The notes below the pieces were generated by a model. It was not told the DNA's origin. It did not search any database and was given only the letters and a program-made list of their open reading frames with translations. Of a stretch of DNA of 64,000 nucleotides, positions 48,061-55,318 are shown piece by piece. The DNA is from Polyangiaceae bacterium (GTDB taxonomy: Bacteria; Myxococcota_A; Polyangia; Polyangiales; Polyangiaceae): positions 930,001 to 994,000 of the forward strand of contig JADJRH010000001.1 in the NCBI GenBank assembly GCA_016712345.1, in the 5' to 3' direction. The number at the start of each line of letters is the position of its first letter. Within the stretch, counting starts at the first letter, position 1. The position numbers and the translations under genes were made by a program.

Positions 48061-49188
48061 ATGCCGCTCGTCCGTGAAGTCACCATCGAGAACTACAAAT
48101 CGATCCGCGCCCTCACGCTTCAGCTCGGGCGAATCAACGTCCTCATCGGCGCAAACGGATCGGGCAAAAGCAACATCCTCGAAGCGATCACACTCGGCAC
48201 AGCGGCGGCCCGCAACAAACTCGACAACGAATATCTGGCGCCCCGTGGAGTCCGCGTCACCGAACCGCGCTTCATGCGGTCCGCCTTCCCGGAAACCGAT
48301 CCCGCAAGCCCGATCGTGGTGGCGGTGGAGTTGGAAGGAGCCCCAAAGGGCCGCTGGCCAATCGATCCAGATCACCGAAGATTCGCCGCTCCCGGACCGG
48401 GCCGGGCCACGATGCTCCTCGCGGACCCAGAGAAGTTCATGAAGCAATTCTTCTCGGCACTGGAAAGGCGAGCCAAGAGGGAGCCGCATATCCGGGACGC
48501 CATTTCCAACATCGATGCTAACCGTGACGACGTCCGCGACTACTTGTTCTCGTTGGCGGAGGCCGAACTCCCCCCCGAGTTTTTTATCTTCGCCCCTGAA
48601 AACTCCGCCCTTCGCACCTTCCAATCCGAGTCACAAATCCTCCCCCTCGGCACCAAAGGAGAGGGCCTGTTTGCCCACCTCAAAGCGCTCTCAACTCCGG
48701 CACACGCCGATACCCTCGCGGACATCGGCAATCGACTTGCCCTCTTCGATTGGTTCGAACGCTTGGAAATCCCCCGCGATCTCGCCCCAGGAGAGCGAAG
48801 CATTCTCATCCGCGACCGATACCTCGCCGAAGGAGCGCTCTTCGATCAACGCAGCGCGAACGAAGGATTCCTCTTTCTGCTGTTTTATCTGACCTTGTTC
48901 ATCAGCCCCGAAACACCGCGGTTCTTCGCCATCGACAACGTCGACACCTCTCTCAATCCGTCCCTCGTTACCAAGCTCGTTGAAGTGCTCGTCGAACTCG
49001 CCGCAAAGCACGACAAGCAGGTGATCTTTACAACCCACAACCCGGCCGTCCTCGATGCGCTCGATCTCCGCGACGACGAGCAGCGCCTATTCGTCGCCGA
49101 ACGAACCACCGACGGAGGCACACGCGTACGCCGCGCCGCCCCTCCCAAACCCCTCGACGGCGAGCCCCCCGTACCTCTCCCCGCGTGA
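48061..49188 (+). CDS. AAA/ABC-type ATPase (OLD/AAA_15-like), probable defence component
   Basis: 375 residues; ATG 48061 follows GTAGGAGAG. Walker A is GANGSGKSN (about 32-40) after the typical start REVTIENYKSIRALTLQLG. The signature region precedes Walker B FFAIDNVDTSLN, where the usual catalytic Glu is Asn and the Asp of DTSL aligns with the D-loop. The H-loop is IFTTHNP. Such short RecF/SMC-like ATPases act with a nuclease in anti-phage systems (OLD, Gabija-like, PARIS-like). The next gene overlaps its stop and is the likely partner. It lies between repeat modules B and C, so it behaves as an exchangeable cassette. Confidence 0.85.
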   Translation: MPLVREVTIENYKSIRALTLQLGRINVLIGANGSGKSNILEAITLGTAAARNKLDNEYLAPRGVRVTEPRFMRSAFPETDPASPIVVAVELEGAPKGRWPIDPDHRRFAAPGPGRATMLLADPEKFMKQFFSALERRAKREPHIRDAISNIDANRDDVRDYLFSLAEAELPPEFFIFAPENSALRTFQSESQILPLGTKGEGLFAHLKALSTPAHADTLADIGNRLALFDWFERLEIPRDLAPGERSILIRDRYLAEGALFDQRSANEGFLFLLFYLTLFISPETPRFFAIDNVDTSLNPSLVTKLVEVLVELAAKHDKQVIFTTHNPAVLDALDLRDDEQRLFVAERTTDGGTRVRRAAPPKPLDGEPPVPLPA

Positions 49189-49222
49189 AAACGACAAGCG
49201 ATCCGCCGGCGGGTGGACCTTG

Positions 49223-49792
49223 GTGCTTCGCGCCCTCCGCGACGGTCGACACATCGAAGCCCTCCAATTCAACGACTACGTCGTGGTTCAAATTGACACC
49301 GACAGATGCGAGGACACGGGCTTCAACGTGCCCCTCCGTTCGCCCGACGGCCGCCCGCTTGAACTCGCAGAACTCGTGGAACAAGTGAGATTGCGCCTTG
49401 TGCGTGCGATGGGCACCGATTTTTTCAACAGACACGGCCATCGCGTTGTGTTCGCGATCGCAGTCGACTCCATTGAGTGCTGGCTCTTGCCACTTCTCTA
49501 CGACAGCGAACCCATCAAAAAGGCCAAGACCACAGGCTGCCTGGATGCTGCAAATCGGAAGCTCAACCTCTCCCGAAGCCCAACTCTCTCCACCGCGGAC
49601 GGCCAGAACAAAGATCTTCGAGCGTACGAACGCGCCTCTCGTGACTACCGCAAATCAAAGCAACTCCTTGCACACCGCGACGAAAACCCAAGCCTCGCCC
49701 TCTTTCTCCACGAACTCGACCGCATCCGCGACAGCATGTCCAATTCTCCAACCGCACACACCGCCCCGAATTCTGGACAGCCAGACGCCTAG
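49223..49792 (+). CDS. Partner of the ATPase, probable TOPRIM-like or related nuclease; N-terminus unsettled
   Basis: About 189 residues from GTG 49223; the same frame runs back into the ATPase gene. The core holds LQFNDYVVVQIDTDRCEDTG, whose DxD on a hydrophobic strand fits a metal site of TOPRIM type, and FAIAVDSIECWLLPLLY, typical of ATPase-linked hypothetical nucleases. The usual N-terminal Glu motif is missing. A GTG at 49185 overlapping the ATPase stop (GTGA) would be the natural coupled start but is in another frame, so a start-proximal indel or truncation is likely. The last four residues and the TAG stop (GQPDA, TAG) come from pal44 copy 2. Confidence 0.68.
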   Translation: MLRALRDGRHIEALQFNDYVVVQIDTDRCEDTGFNVPLRSPDGRPLELAELVEQVRLRLVRAMGTDFFNRHGHRVVFAIAVDSIECWLLPLLYDSEPIKKAKTTGCLDAANRKLNLSRSPTLSTADGQNKDLRAYERASRDYRKSKQLLAHRDENPSLALFLHELDRIRDSMSNSPTAHTAPNSGQPDA

Positions 49793-49819
49793 CCGTCGAC
49801 AGCTATACGCCTAGCTGTC
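49776..49819. repeat. pal44 palindrome, copy 2
   Basis: 44 bp; left arm perfect, right arm GCTATACGCCTAGCTGTC with two changes. It begins inside the preceding gene and its CCTAG supplies that gene's in-frame TAG stop. Confidence 0.88.
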
Positions 49820-50345
49820 GTGAACCCCAAAAGAGTACACATCGCCTTTCTTACCTGCCCCCCACCGCAGCATGTGTACACATGCTCCTGGCCCCCAAGG
49901 GGTCGCTCCTGACCTGTGCACATCTCGCGGTGGCGGTTTTTCCCAAGCGCCCGCGGACGGGGCCCCTTCCCCGCCGACAGTGGCGCATGGGGCCCCAAGG
50001 GGTCGCTCCTGACCTGTGCGCGTCTCGCGGTGGCGGTTTTTCCCAAGCGCCCGCGGACGGGGCCCCTTCCCCGCCGACAGTGGCGCATGGGGCCCAAACC
50101 GCACCGCTCGAACGCGCACAGGTCACTCGCTCCCTCGCCCCCAAGAACCGCACCGCTCGAACGCGCACAGGTCACTCGCTCCCTGGCCCCCGTTCAGGGT
50201 AAGCGGCATATCCAACTGCCCCCCACCGCAGCATGTGTACACATGCTCCTGGCCCCCCAAGGGCCGGCTCGGTCCGCGCGCTTCGCGTGCTCCCTGCGCC
50301 GCCCGGGGGGCCCCAACCCGAGCGCGACGCCCCATTGCGTACACA
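49820..50345. repeat. Composite repeat module C (forward)
   Basis: Starts GTGAACCCC…GAGTACACATCG, then CATGTGTACACATG in a stem, two ~95-bp units (GGGGTCGCTCCTGACCTGTGC … CCGCCGACAGTGGCGCA), two 48-bp units (50097-50190), GGTAAGCGGCATATCCAACTG, another CATGTGTACACATG, and the closing GGCTCGGTCCGCGCGCTTCG and CCCGGGGGGCCCC block. A shorter member of the family with module B at 47.3 kb; no gene supported. Confidence 0.85.
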
Positions 50346-50346
50346 T

Positions 50347-50571
50347 TCAGTCCGTCGGCCGCGAAGCGCTCGGCTCGGCGTCCGCGCGGTACGCGGCGGT
50401 GAGCTGCCCGTCGCTCGTATAAATGCCGGCCGACACCGCGAGGGCAAAGCGCTCGGCGTCAGTCATTTGTTCCATTCGCGCGAGAACACGCCGACGACGA
50501 CGCGTCATTTCGTCGAGCCCAGGCGCTTCGGCATCCAAGGTGGCAGTCGACTTTCCGTTGTTGTCGCTCAC
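50347..50571 (-). CDS. Small hypothetical protein divergent from vapB-like gene
   Basis: 74 residues from GTG 50571. The C-terminal part MTRRRRRVLARMEQMTDAER, FALAVSAGIYTSDGQLTAAY and RADAEPSASRPTD looks like a genuine small Polyangia-type protein rather than a shadow. Degenerate pieces of it recur at 57100-57165 (FLAVSAGI) and 51250-51300 (YRADAEPSA). It lies head to head with the orphan vapB, 75 bases apart. Function unknown; possibly part of the toxin-antitoxin neighbourhood. Confidence 0.55.
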   Translation of the reverse strand: MSDNNGKSTATLDAEAPGLDEMTRRRRRVLARMEQMTDAERFALAVSAGIYTSDGQLTAAYRADAEPSASRPTD

Positions 50572-50608
50572 CCCGCCATTTGGGCCGGAGAACTCAAAGG
50601 ATGCAAGC

Positions 50609-50875
50609 GGTTGGTGTGGTGATGCTCGCCTCCTATGATCGCGTGCGTGAGGATCACCATCACGATCGACAACGGCCTCTTCGAAGCGGCGAAGCAACGT
50701 GCCTCGGAGAAGGGCGCCACGCTCAGCGCCTTCATCCAAGACGCAGTGCGAGCAGCTCTCACGCGCGGCACACAGGGAAAACGCAAGCACCGCTTCAAGC
50801 TCATCACGTTTCGCGGCGACGGACCGCTGCCCTGCGTGGATCTGGATCGAACTTCCACGCTGCTTGAAACCGACG
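50609..50875. repeat. 267-bp duplication carrying a vapB gene, copy 1
   Basis: Matches 57189-57455 at a constant offset of 6580 bases, with scattered substitutions. In this copy the homology stops exactly where pal44 copy 3 begins and vapC is absent. Confidence 0.85.
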
Positions 50876-50892
50876 GACAGCCACGCACCTAG
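50647..50892 (+). CDS. vapB: Orphan VapB-like antitoxin, C-terminus cut by pal44
   Basis: 81 residues from GTG 50647 (VRITITIDNGLFEAAKQRAS), by analogy with VapB starts; an ATG 12 bases upstream is in frame. The ribbon-helix-helix N-terminus (RITITIDNGLFEAAKQRASE) binds DNA. The C-terminal toxin-binding part follows KHRFKLITFRGDGPL, and the end is replaced: after LLETD the chain reads GQPRT and stops at the TAG of pal44 copy 3. The paralogue at 57227 continues DVTTFGKARRR and is followed by vapC. There is no toxin gene here, so it is an orphan or a solitary regulator. Confidence 0.78.
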   Translation: MRITITIDNGLFEAAKQRASEKGATLSAFIQDAVRAALTRGTQGKRKHRFKLITFRGDGPLPCVDLDRTSTLLETDGQPRT

Positions 50893-51130
50893 TGCACCGA
50901 TTCCGTAGAACTGATGGGTTCAGATGAATTGCAGCAAGGGTTCGTTGCTTTATCAACTCGGTGCACTAGGGCCGCGCCTGCGCGGCCGGGGTGTGGGGCG
51001 AATGCCCCACGGAAACAAAACTAGTACCGCGATTTCCAGCGCTGCGAAGCAGCGGCAATCAACCCATCGGGTTGATTGAATCGCGGTACTAGCGGTCCAC
51101 AGACGGTCCACTGCCACGCGCCTGGCTGTC
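50876..51130. repeat. pal44 copy 3, divergent and split by a 204-bp insertion
   Basis: Left part GACAGCCACGCACCTAG (50876-50892), right part 51093-51130 ending GCCTGGCTGTC; the middle is replaced by the CTAG-bounded element. The joined sequence is about 55 bases and less regular than other copies but has the same ends and the same stop-giving CCTAG. Confidence 0.72.
50889..51092. mobile_element. 204-bp CTAG-bounded four-hairpin element, copy 1
   Basis: Parts in order: an 81-bp subunit with 12-bp inverted ends (CTAGTGCACCGA / TCGGTGCACTAG); two GC hairpins (GGCCGCGC…GCGCGGCC; GTGGGGC…GCCCCAC); a 72-bp subunit with 14-bp inverted ends (CTAGTACCGCGATT / AATCGCGGTACTAG). It lies in the CTAG of pal44, which is duplicated at both ends. 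It codes for nothing and needs a transposase in trans. Identical to copy 2 but for one base, in reverse orientation. Confidence 0.88.
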
Positions 51131-51379
51131 ACCTCCCCACAATGAGTACACATCGCCGTCGCACAACGGCCGCGTACACAGCCGAGCCCCGTTGCGAGGC
51201 TCCCAACCCAAACGCCACCCCAATGGTGTACACCATCGATCTGCGAGCCAGCGGGCACTCGGCTCAGCGTCCGCGCGGTACACAGCCGAGCCCCGTCGCC
51301 GTTGCCTCTCTTAGCACCGCTGAACGCTCGGTCGCTTCCGGCTCAAGCCGTTTCTGCTTACGATTGCGCCTGACTATCC
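51131..51379. other. Spacer with GTACAC sites and a small-gene remnant
   Basis: 249 bases. Four GTACAC/GTGTACAC sites (51144, 51171, 51226, 51277) and, on the minus strand near 51250-51300, codons for YRADAEPSAR, which match the tail of the protein at 50347-50571. That piece is a decayed remnant. No intact gene. Confidence 0.5.
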
Positions 51380-51625
51380 GTGGTCGACACCTCGCCCCAA
51401 GCCAACGCCCGCTACCACGAGCTGCTCCGCCGCATGCAGCCGGAGAACCGCCTCGAAGCGGCCGTGCGACTGAGCCAAGCCGTCCGAGAGATGGCGCTCG
51501 CTGGCATCCGTGAACGTCATCCCGCGGCCGACGAGCAGGAGCTTCGCGTCCGCCTTACGGTGAGGCTCTACGGGCGAGAGTGCGCGCGCAGGCTCTTTGG
51601 CAACGTCCCGGAGGACGCGACGTAA
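51380..51625 (+). CDS. Small conserved hypothetical protein
   Basis: 81 residues from GTG 51380 (VVDTSPQANARYHELLRRM). The pattern MQPENRLEAAVRLSQAVREM, then ALAGIRERHPAADEQELRVRL is a recurrent small-protein family in bacterial accessory regions, often beside nucleotidyltransferase or toxin-antitoxin genes. Its function is unknown. It is a helical, probably cytoplasmic protein. It precedes the basic DNA-binding-like gene by 187 bases and is not clearly in its operon. Confidence 0.65.
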   Translation: MVDTSPQANARYHELLRRMQPENRLEAAVRLSQAVREMALAGIRERHPAADEQELRVRLTVRLYGRECARRLFGNVPEDAT

Positions 51626-51812
51626 ACTTTCACGGGCAGGTCCACGGACGGCGCGTGGCCAATGACAGACATCGCGTGGCACCGATGTACGAACCCACTG
51701 TCCAGCACCGCCGCGGTTTGAAAAGCTTCGCTCCACGAAACCACTGCGCGTGCTTTCGCCGGCCCACAAAACGCCCCGCGGCGCGCAGATGTGTACACCC
51801 AAGGACTATCCC

Positions 51813-52541
51813 ATGGCCCGCAAGAAAACGGCTCCCCCCACCAAAAAGGCAACTCCCCAAACCGCCAAGAAACCCGCAATTCAAAGCCCCAAAAAGACCG
51901 CGCTACAAACAACCCGCCAAGAAGCCGTCAAGGTTCGGGAGGCCGACCGCAAGCGGGCAGAATCACTGCTCGCGTTGATCGGGCGGCGGACCGCGCGCAT
52001 CGCCGAAGACTTTTTCGACATTGGCAAAGCGCTGCGCGAACTGCTGCAAAAAAAGCTCTATCTCGCGCTTGGGTACACATCGTTTGAAGAGATGCTCACC
52101 GCCCGAAAAGTGATGAGCCTCGCCCAAGCCAAAAAACTCATCCAAGTGGTCGAAGCCGTTCCCATTGAAAAGGCACTCGCGCTTGGCCCTGAAAAAGCCT
52201 ACGCACTCGCTCGCTACGCCGCCGCCACCCCTGAACTCGACACGCCCGCGAGCTTGTTGGAACAAGGCGCCAAGGTCGGCGGCAAACGCGCCGATCAGGC
52301 AAGCGTGCGCGACATAGAGCGCGCCACCCGCGAAACCCGCGCCAAAACCGCCCCCAAACCCATTCAAAGCGCCGCAGAAAAAGCCGCCGCCAAAACCGCA
52401 CGCGACCTCACTTCGTGGCTCCGCAAACTCAAAATCAAAGGAGCCAGCGTGGAGCCGCAAAAAGACAAAGGCGCCTTCCGCCTGGTGATCAGCCTGCCCG
52501 CCGACCAAGCAAAAACCCTTCTTTCGCTGCACATTTCGTAA
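51813..52541 (+). CDS. Basic DNA-binding-like protein; its 3' end recurs at both island edges
   Basis: 242 residues; ATG 51813 has AAGGA upstream. The first 50 residues are Lys/Ala/Pro/Thr-rich like a histone-type tail (MARKKTAPPTKKATPQTAKK). A helical core follows (RRTARIAEDFFDIGKALREL, LGYTSFEEMLTARKVMSLAQ) that looks helix-turn-helix-like. The C-terminus is a short alpha/beta piece (GAFRLVISLPADQAKTLLSL). A KorB/ParB-like or nucleoid-associated role is possible but unproved. The stop is four bases before pal44 copy 4. Copies of its 3' end alone lie at 47171-47210 and 61961-62022. Confidence 0.72.
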   Translation: MARKKTAPPTKKATPQTAKKPAIQSPKKTALQTTRQEAVKVREADRKRAESLLALIGRRTARIAEDFFDIGKALRELLQKKLYLALGYTSFEEMLTARKVMSLAQAKKLIQVVEAVPIEKALALGPEKAYALARYAAATPELDTPASLLEQGAKVGGKRADQASVRDIERATRETRAKTAPKPIQSAAEKAAAKTARDLTSWLRKLKIKGASVEPQKDKGAFRLVISLPADQAKTLLSLHIS

Positions 52542-52544
52542 AGC

Positions 52545-52588
52545 GACAGCCAGACGCCTAGCGGTCGACAGCTATACGTCTGGCTGTC
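52545..52588. repeat. pal44 palindrome, copy 4
   Basis: 44 bp starting four bases after a TAA stop; left arm GACAGCCAGACGCCTAGC, right arm GCTATACGTCTGGCTGTC. It is followed by GTGAACCCC…GAGTACACATCG and a second GTACACATCG box, but no 48-bp repeats. Confidence 0.9.
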
Positions 52589-52700
52589 GTGAACCCCAAA
52601 AAGAGTACACATCGCTCTCGGCGCAATCGATTGCGTACACATCGTAAAGCCCCGCCGTGTGCTCACAAACCCTCGCGGAGCCATTGCGTGCGGACTTCCC

Positions 52701-53933
52701 GTGAGCAAGTACCGCAGCAACATCGGCCGATCTGCTTCTTGTCCCCGCCTCTCGGCATGGTACCGTCAGCGCACCGTGGAGGAGTCGAACGACCATTTTT
52801 TGGAGATCACGTTCGAGGGTGGTCGATTCGCCACACATTCAGCCCCGGTCGGGACGCTCGCCGAACTCGGGACCATTCAAAACTTGCTGCTGCTGGTTGC
52901 GCGCCACCGCTTCAAGGAAATGAACCCGGGTCGTCGACGTCTACCGCGTGGCTTCGTGGATGCCGCGCAGTTGCACCTCGTCGCCGTTCGCAACAACTGT
53001 CTAACGGCATCGCTTGCCCGCCCCAACGTTTCTTCGTGGCAGCCAACGCTCTTCGACCGCACACTCTTCGAGTTTGCCCGGGATCTAACGGTCGAAGCGC
53101 TCAAGTCGGCGGATGCCGGCGGTGTTTTGCCCGCCGGTTTCCCACCCATTGCGCTGATGCAACTCGGAGCTGTTGGGCGGCTTCTAGGCGAGGACGAAGC
53201 GCTCGTGATGCGCGGCGTGAACAGCGCCGCGAGAGTCACGCAACGCTCAAGAGAGTGGATCGGCAAGATGGCCCATCAGCCGGTCGAGCGAGACGTGGAA
53301 CTTGAGGGCGAGGTTGAAGAACTCGACGACGTCAATGACCGATTCTCGCTCCGAACCGACGAAAGCCGGATTGAAGTGCCTTTCAGGTCACATCAGCGCG
53401 GTACTGTTGTGGAGGCTGTCGGGGATCGCCCAATTACGCGCTTGCGCGTGCGTGGACGGCTCGTGCTCGGACCTCAGCAAAAGATGCGTACCGTCGAGGA
53501 ACTCGACCTTGTGGATCATGAGCGAGCGCCCGAAGTGCTCAAGATGTGGGCTCGAATTGAGCACCTCGCGCAAGCGCCCCCCGGCTGGCTAAACGGTGAT
53601 GGAGATCCCCCTTCCGCCGAGGTCCAAGCGCAGGCGCGAGAGGTGTTGGCGAGGTTGCTTGTGGACCACAAAGACGTCGCACGCCCCAAGCTCTACCCAA
53701 CGCCCGACGGTGGCCTACAGGCAGAATGGGTTCTCGGCGATTGGGCAGCGGAAGCAAAGTTTTCCCCAGCCGGGGACGGCGTCACCCTTGAAGCCACAAA
53801 CGGCCGAACGGGAGAGGATCGCGCCGAAGAACTTGGCGCCAAACAGATTTCTGCCGATGACGCGAGTCGGATCGCAGCCTGGCTCAACTCCCTGATGACG
53901 GAGGGACACCTGAATGTGCGAAAAGGCCGGTGA
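52701..53933 (+). CDS. Hypothetical protein, first of a two-gene accessory operon
   Basis: About 410 residues from GTG 52701 (VSKYRSNIGRSASC); an earlier start at 52659 or a later GTG 52776 cannot be excluded. No recognised motif. The N-terminal third has an alpha/beta pattern (DHFLEITFEGGRFATHSAPV, TIQNLLLLVARHRFKEMNPG). The middle is rich in Glu/Asp/Arg (RDVELEGEVEELDDVNDRFS). The last 130 residues contain VLGDWAAEAKFSPAGDGVTL. No membrane helix or signal peptide. It overlaps the next gene by 20 bases. Its place among defence-like cassettes makes a role in defence or element maintenance a reasonable guess only. Confidence 0.68.
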   Translation: MSKYRSNIGRSASCPRLSAWYRQRTVEESNDHFLEITFEGGRFATHSAPVGTLAELGTIQNLLLLVARHRFKEMNPGRRRLPRGFVDAAQLHLVAVRNNCLTASLARPNVSSWQPTLFDRTLFEFARDLTVEALKSADAGGVLPAGFPPIALMQLGAVGRLLGEDEALVMRGVNSAARVTQRSREWIGKMAHQPVERDVELEGEVEELDDVNDRFSLRTDESRIEVPFRSHQRGTVVEAVGDRPITRLRVRGRLVLGPQQKMRTVEELDLVDHERAPEVLKMWARIEHLAQAPPGWLNGDGDPPSAEVQAQAREVLARLLVDHKDVARPKLYPTPDGGLQAEWVLGDWAAEAKFSPAGDGVTLEATNGRTGEDRAEELGAKQISADDASRIAAWLNSLMTEGHLNVRKGR

Positions 53934-54354
53934 GCGGCTCACTTCCCAAGAAGAAGTGCTCTTTCGACAGATTAACCCCGGTTGGCTTGATGAGGATGGA
54001 GAGCCCAGCAGTCAGGCCTTCTACCCATGGCGGACCGTGGACCAAGGGTGCCTTTCGGCAGATCGGTCGTCGCACACGTCGGCGGAGCAATCGTTCTTAC
54101 TCGCGACGGCACTCCCCCCTTTGGGGTTCGGTCTCGATTCGGTCGGCGTCTGGGGGCTCAGCGTCGCGGAAACCGACGACTTGAGCCTCAGCGCTTGGTC
54201 GGATCCGGTGCCAGCCTCTGCCGAGAAACCTGCCAATGCCGCGCATGCCCTGATCGAGTTTGGCGACCTTCCGCAGAAGAAGTGGAAGAACGCGGGACGC
54301 ACTTTGAAACTTCGAGCCTTGGCGAGAGGTCGGCTCCATCCCCCGCTCGCGTAG
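53914..54354 (+). CDS. Hypothetical protein, second of the two-gene accessory operon
   Basis: 146 residues; ATG 53914 lies inside the end of the previous gene, so the two are coupled. No known motif. Recognisable segments are FRQINPGWLDEDGEPSSQAF, a mixed strand/helix middle (GFGLDSVGVWGLSVAETDDL) and KKWKNAGRTLKLRALARGRL. Similar proteins occur next to unknown large partners in accessory regions of other bacteria, as far as I recall. The stop is followed directly by repeat module D, without a pal44. Confidence 0.66.
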   Translation: MCEKAGERLTSQEEVLFRQINPGWLDEDGEPSSQAFYPWRTVDQGCLSADRSSHTSAEQSFLLATALPPLGFGLDSVGVWGLSVAETDDLSLSAWSDPVPASAEKPANAAHALIEFGDLPQKKWKNAGRTLKLRALARGRLHPPLA

Positions 54355-55093
54355 GTACACATTCACCTGCCCCCCACCGGGCGGCCCGCCTTCATCCCAC
54401 GTTCATTGCGTACACATCAAACAAAGTACACAGCACCTACTCACAACGCCTGAGCCGCCGCCTGGCCCCCCAAGGGGTCGCTCGTGACCTGTGCACATCT
54501 CGCGGTGGCGGTTTTTCCCAAAGGGTCGCTCGTGATCTGTGCGCATCTCGCGGTGGCGGTTTCTCCCAAGCGCCCGCGGATGGGGCCCCCTAACCCCCAC
54601 CGCAGTGGCGCACGGGGCCCAAAGGGGTCGCTCGTGACCTGTGCGCATCTCGCGGTGCGGTTTATCCCGAGCGCCCGCGGATGGGGCCCCCTAACCCCCA
54701 CCGCAGTGGCGCACGGGGCCCAAACCGCACCGCTCGATCGCGCACACGTCACTCGCTCCCTCGCCCCAAGAACCGCACCGCTCGATCGCGCACACGTCAC
54801 TCGCTCCCTCGCCCCAAGAACCGCACCGCTCGATCGCGCACACGTCACTCGCTCCCTCGCCCCAAGAACCGCACCGCTCGTTCGCGCACAGGTCACTCGC
54901 TCCCTCGCCCCAAGAACCGCACCGCTCGAACGCGCACAGGTCACTCGCGCCCTGGCCCCCGTTCAGGGTAAGCGGAATATCCAACTGCCCCCCACCGCCG
55001 CATGTGTACACATGCTGCTGGCCCCCCAAGGGCGGCTCGGTCCGCGCACTTCGCGTGCTCCCTGCGCCGCCCGGGGGGCCCCAACCCGAGCGC
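54355..55093. repeat. Composite repeat module D (forward)
   Basis: The longest module. It begins CACCTGCCCCCCACCGGGCG, then GTACACATCAAACAAAGTACACA, four GGTCGCTCGTGAYCTGTGC-type units, and six 48-bp units from about 54726 to 54960. In the first three 48-bp units the core reads CACACGTCAC instead of CACAGGTCAC, showing within-array homogenisation. It closes with GGTAAGCGGAATATCCAACTG, CATGTGTACACATG and the GGCTCGGTCCGCGC / CCCGGGGGGCCCC block. Confidence 0.85.
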
Positions 55094-55318
55094 AACGCTT
55101 ATTGCGTTCACACTCAGTCCGTCGCAAGCGAAGAGCGCGCGTACACATCGCTTCACGCGCATGAGCCGCGTACACAAGCTCGCTCGCGTTTCGGGGGCTT
55201 CAACCCGAGAGCGATGCGCATTGCGTACACATTGATCCGCGGACGCCTGCTCCGACCTCAGCGTGCGCGCCGTGGCCAGCCGAGGTCGTGGGCAGGTCGG
55301 CGCGTGGCGTTGGAAATG
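55094..55318. other. Spacer with GTACAC sites
   Basis: 225 bases between module D and the end of the kinase-SUMF1 gene. Three GTACAC sites (55140, 55169, 55224) and otherwise GC-rich sequence without a gene. Confidence 0.5.

Noticed and set aside
47379..48086. Long minus-strand open frame with 16-residue repeats (ERVTCARSSGAVLGAR) in module B, and similar frames in the other modules
   Set aside because: The 48-bp period is a multiple of three, so all frames remain open. The translations follow DNA repeats, have no ribosome site, and differ between modules.
49055..49222. Extended N-terminus for the ATPase partner protein
   Set aside because: This stretch lies inside the ATPase gene in another frame and reads as a Ser/Pro-rich shadow.
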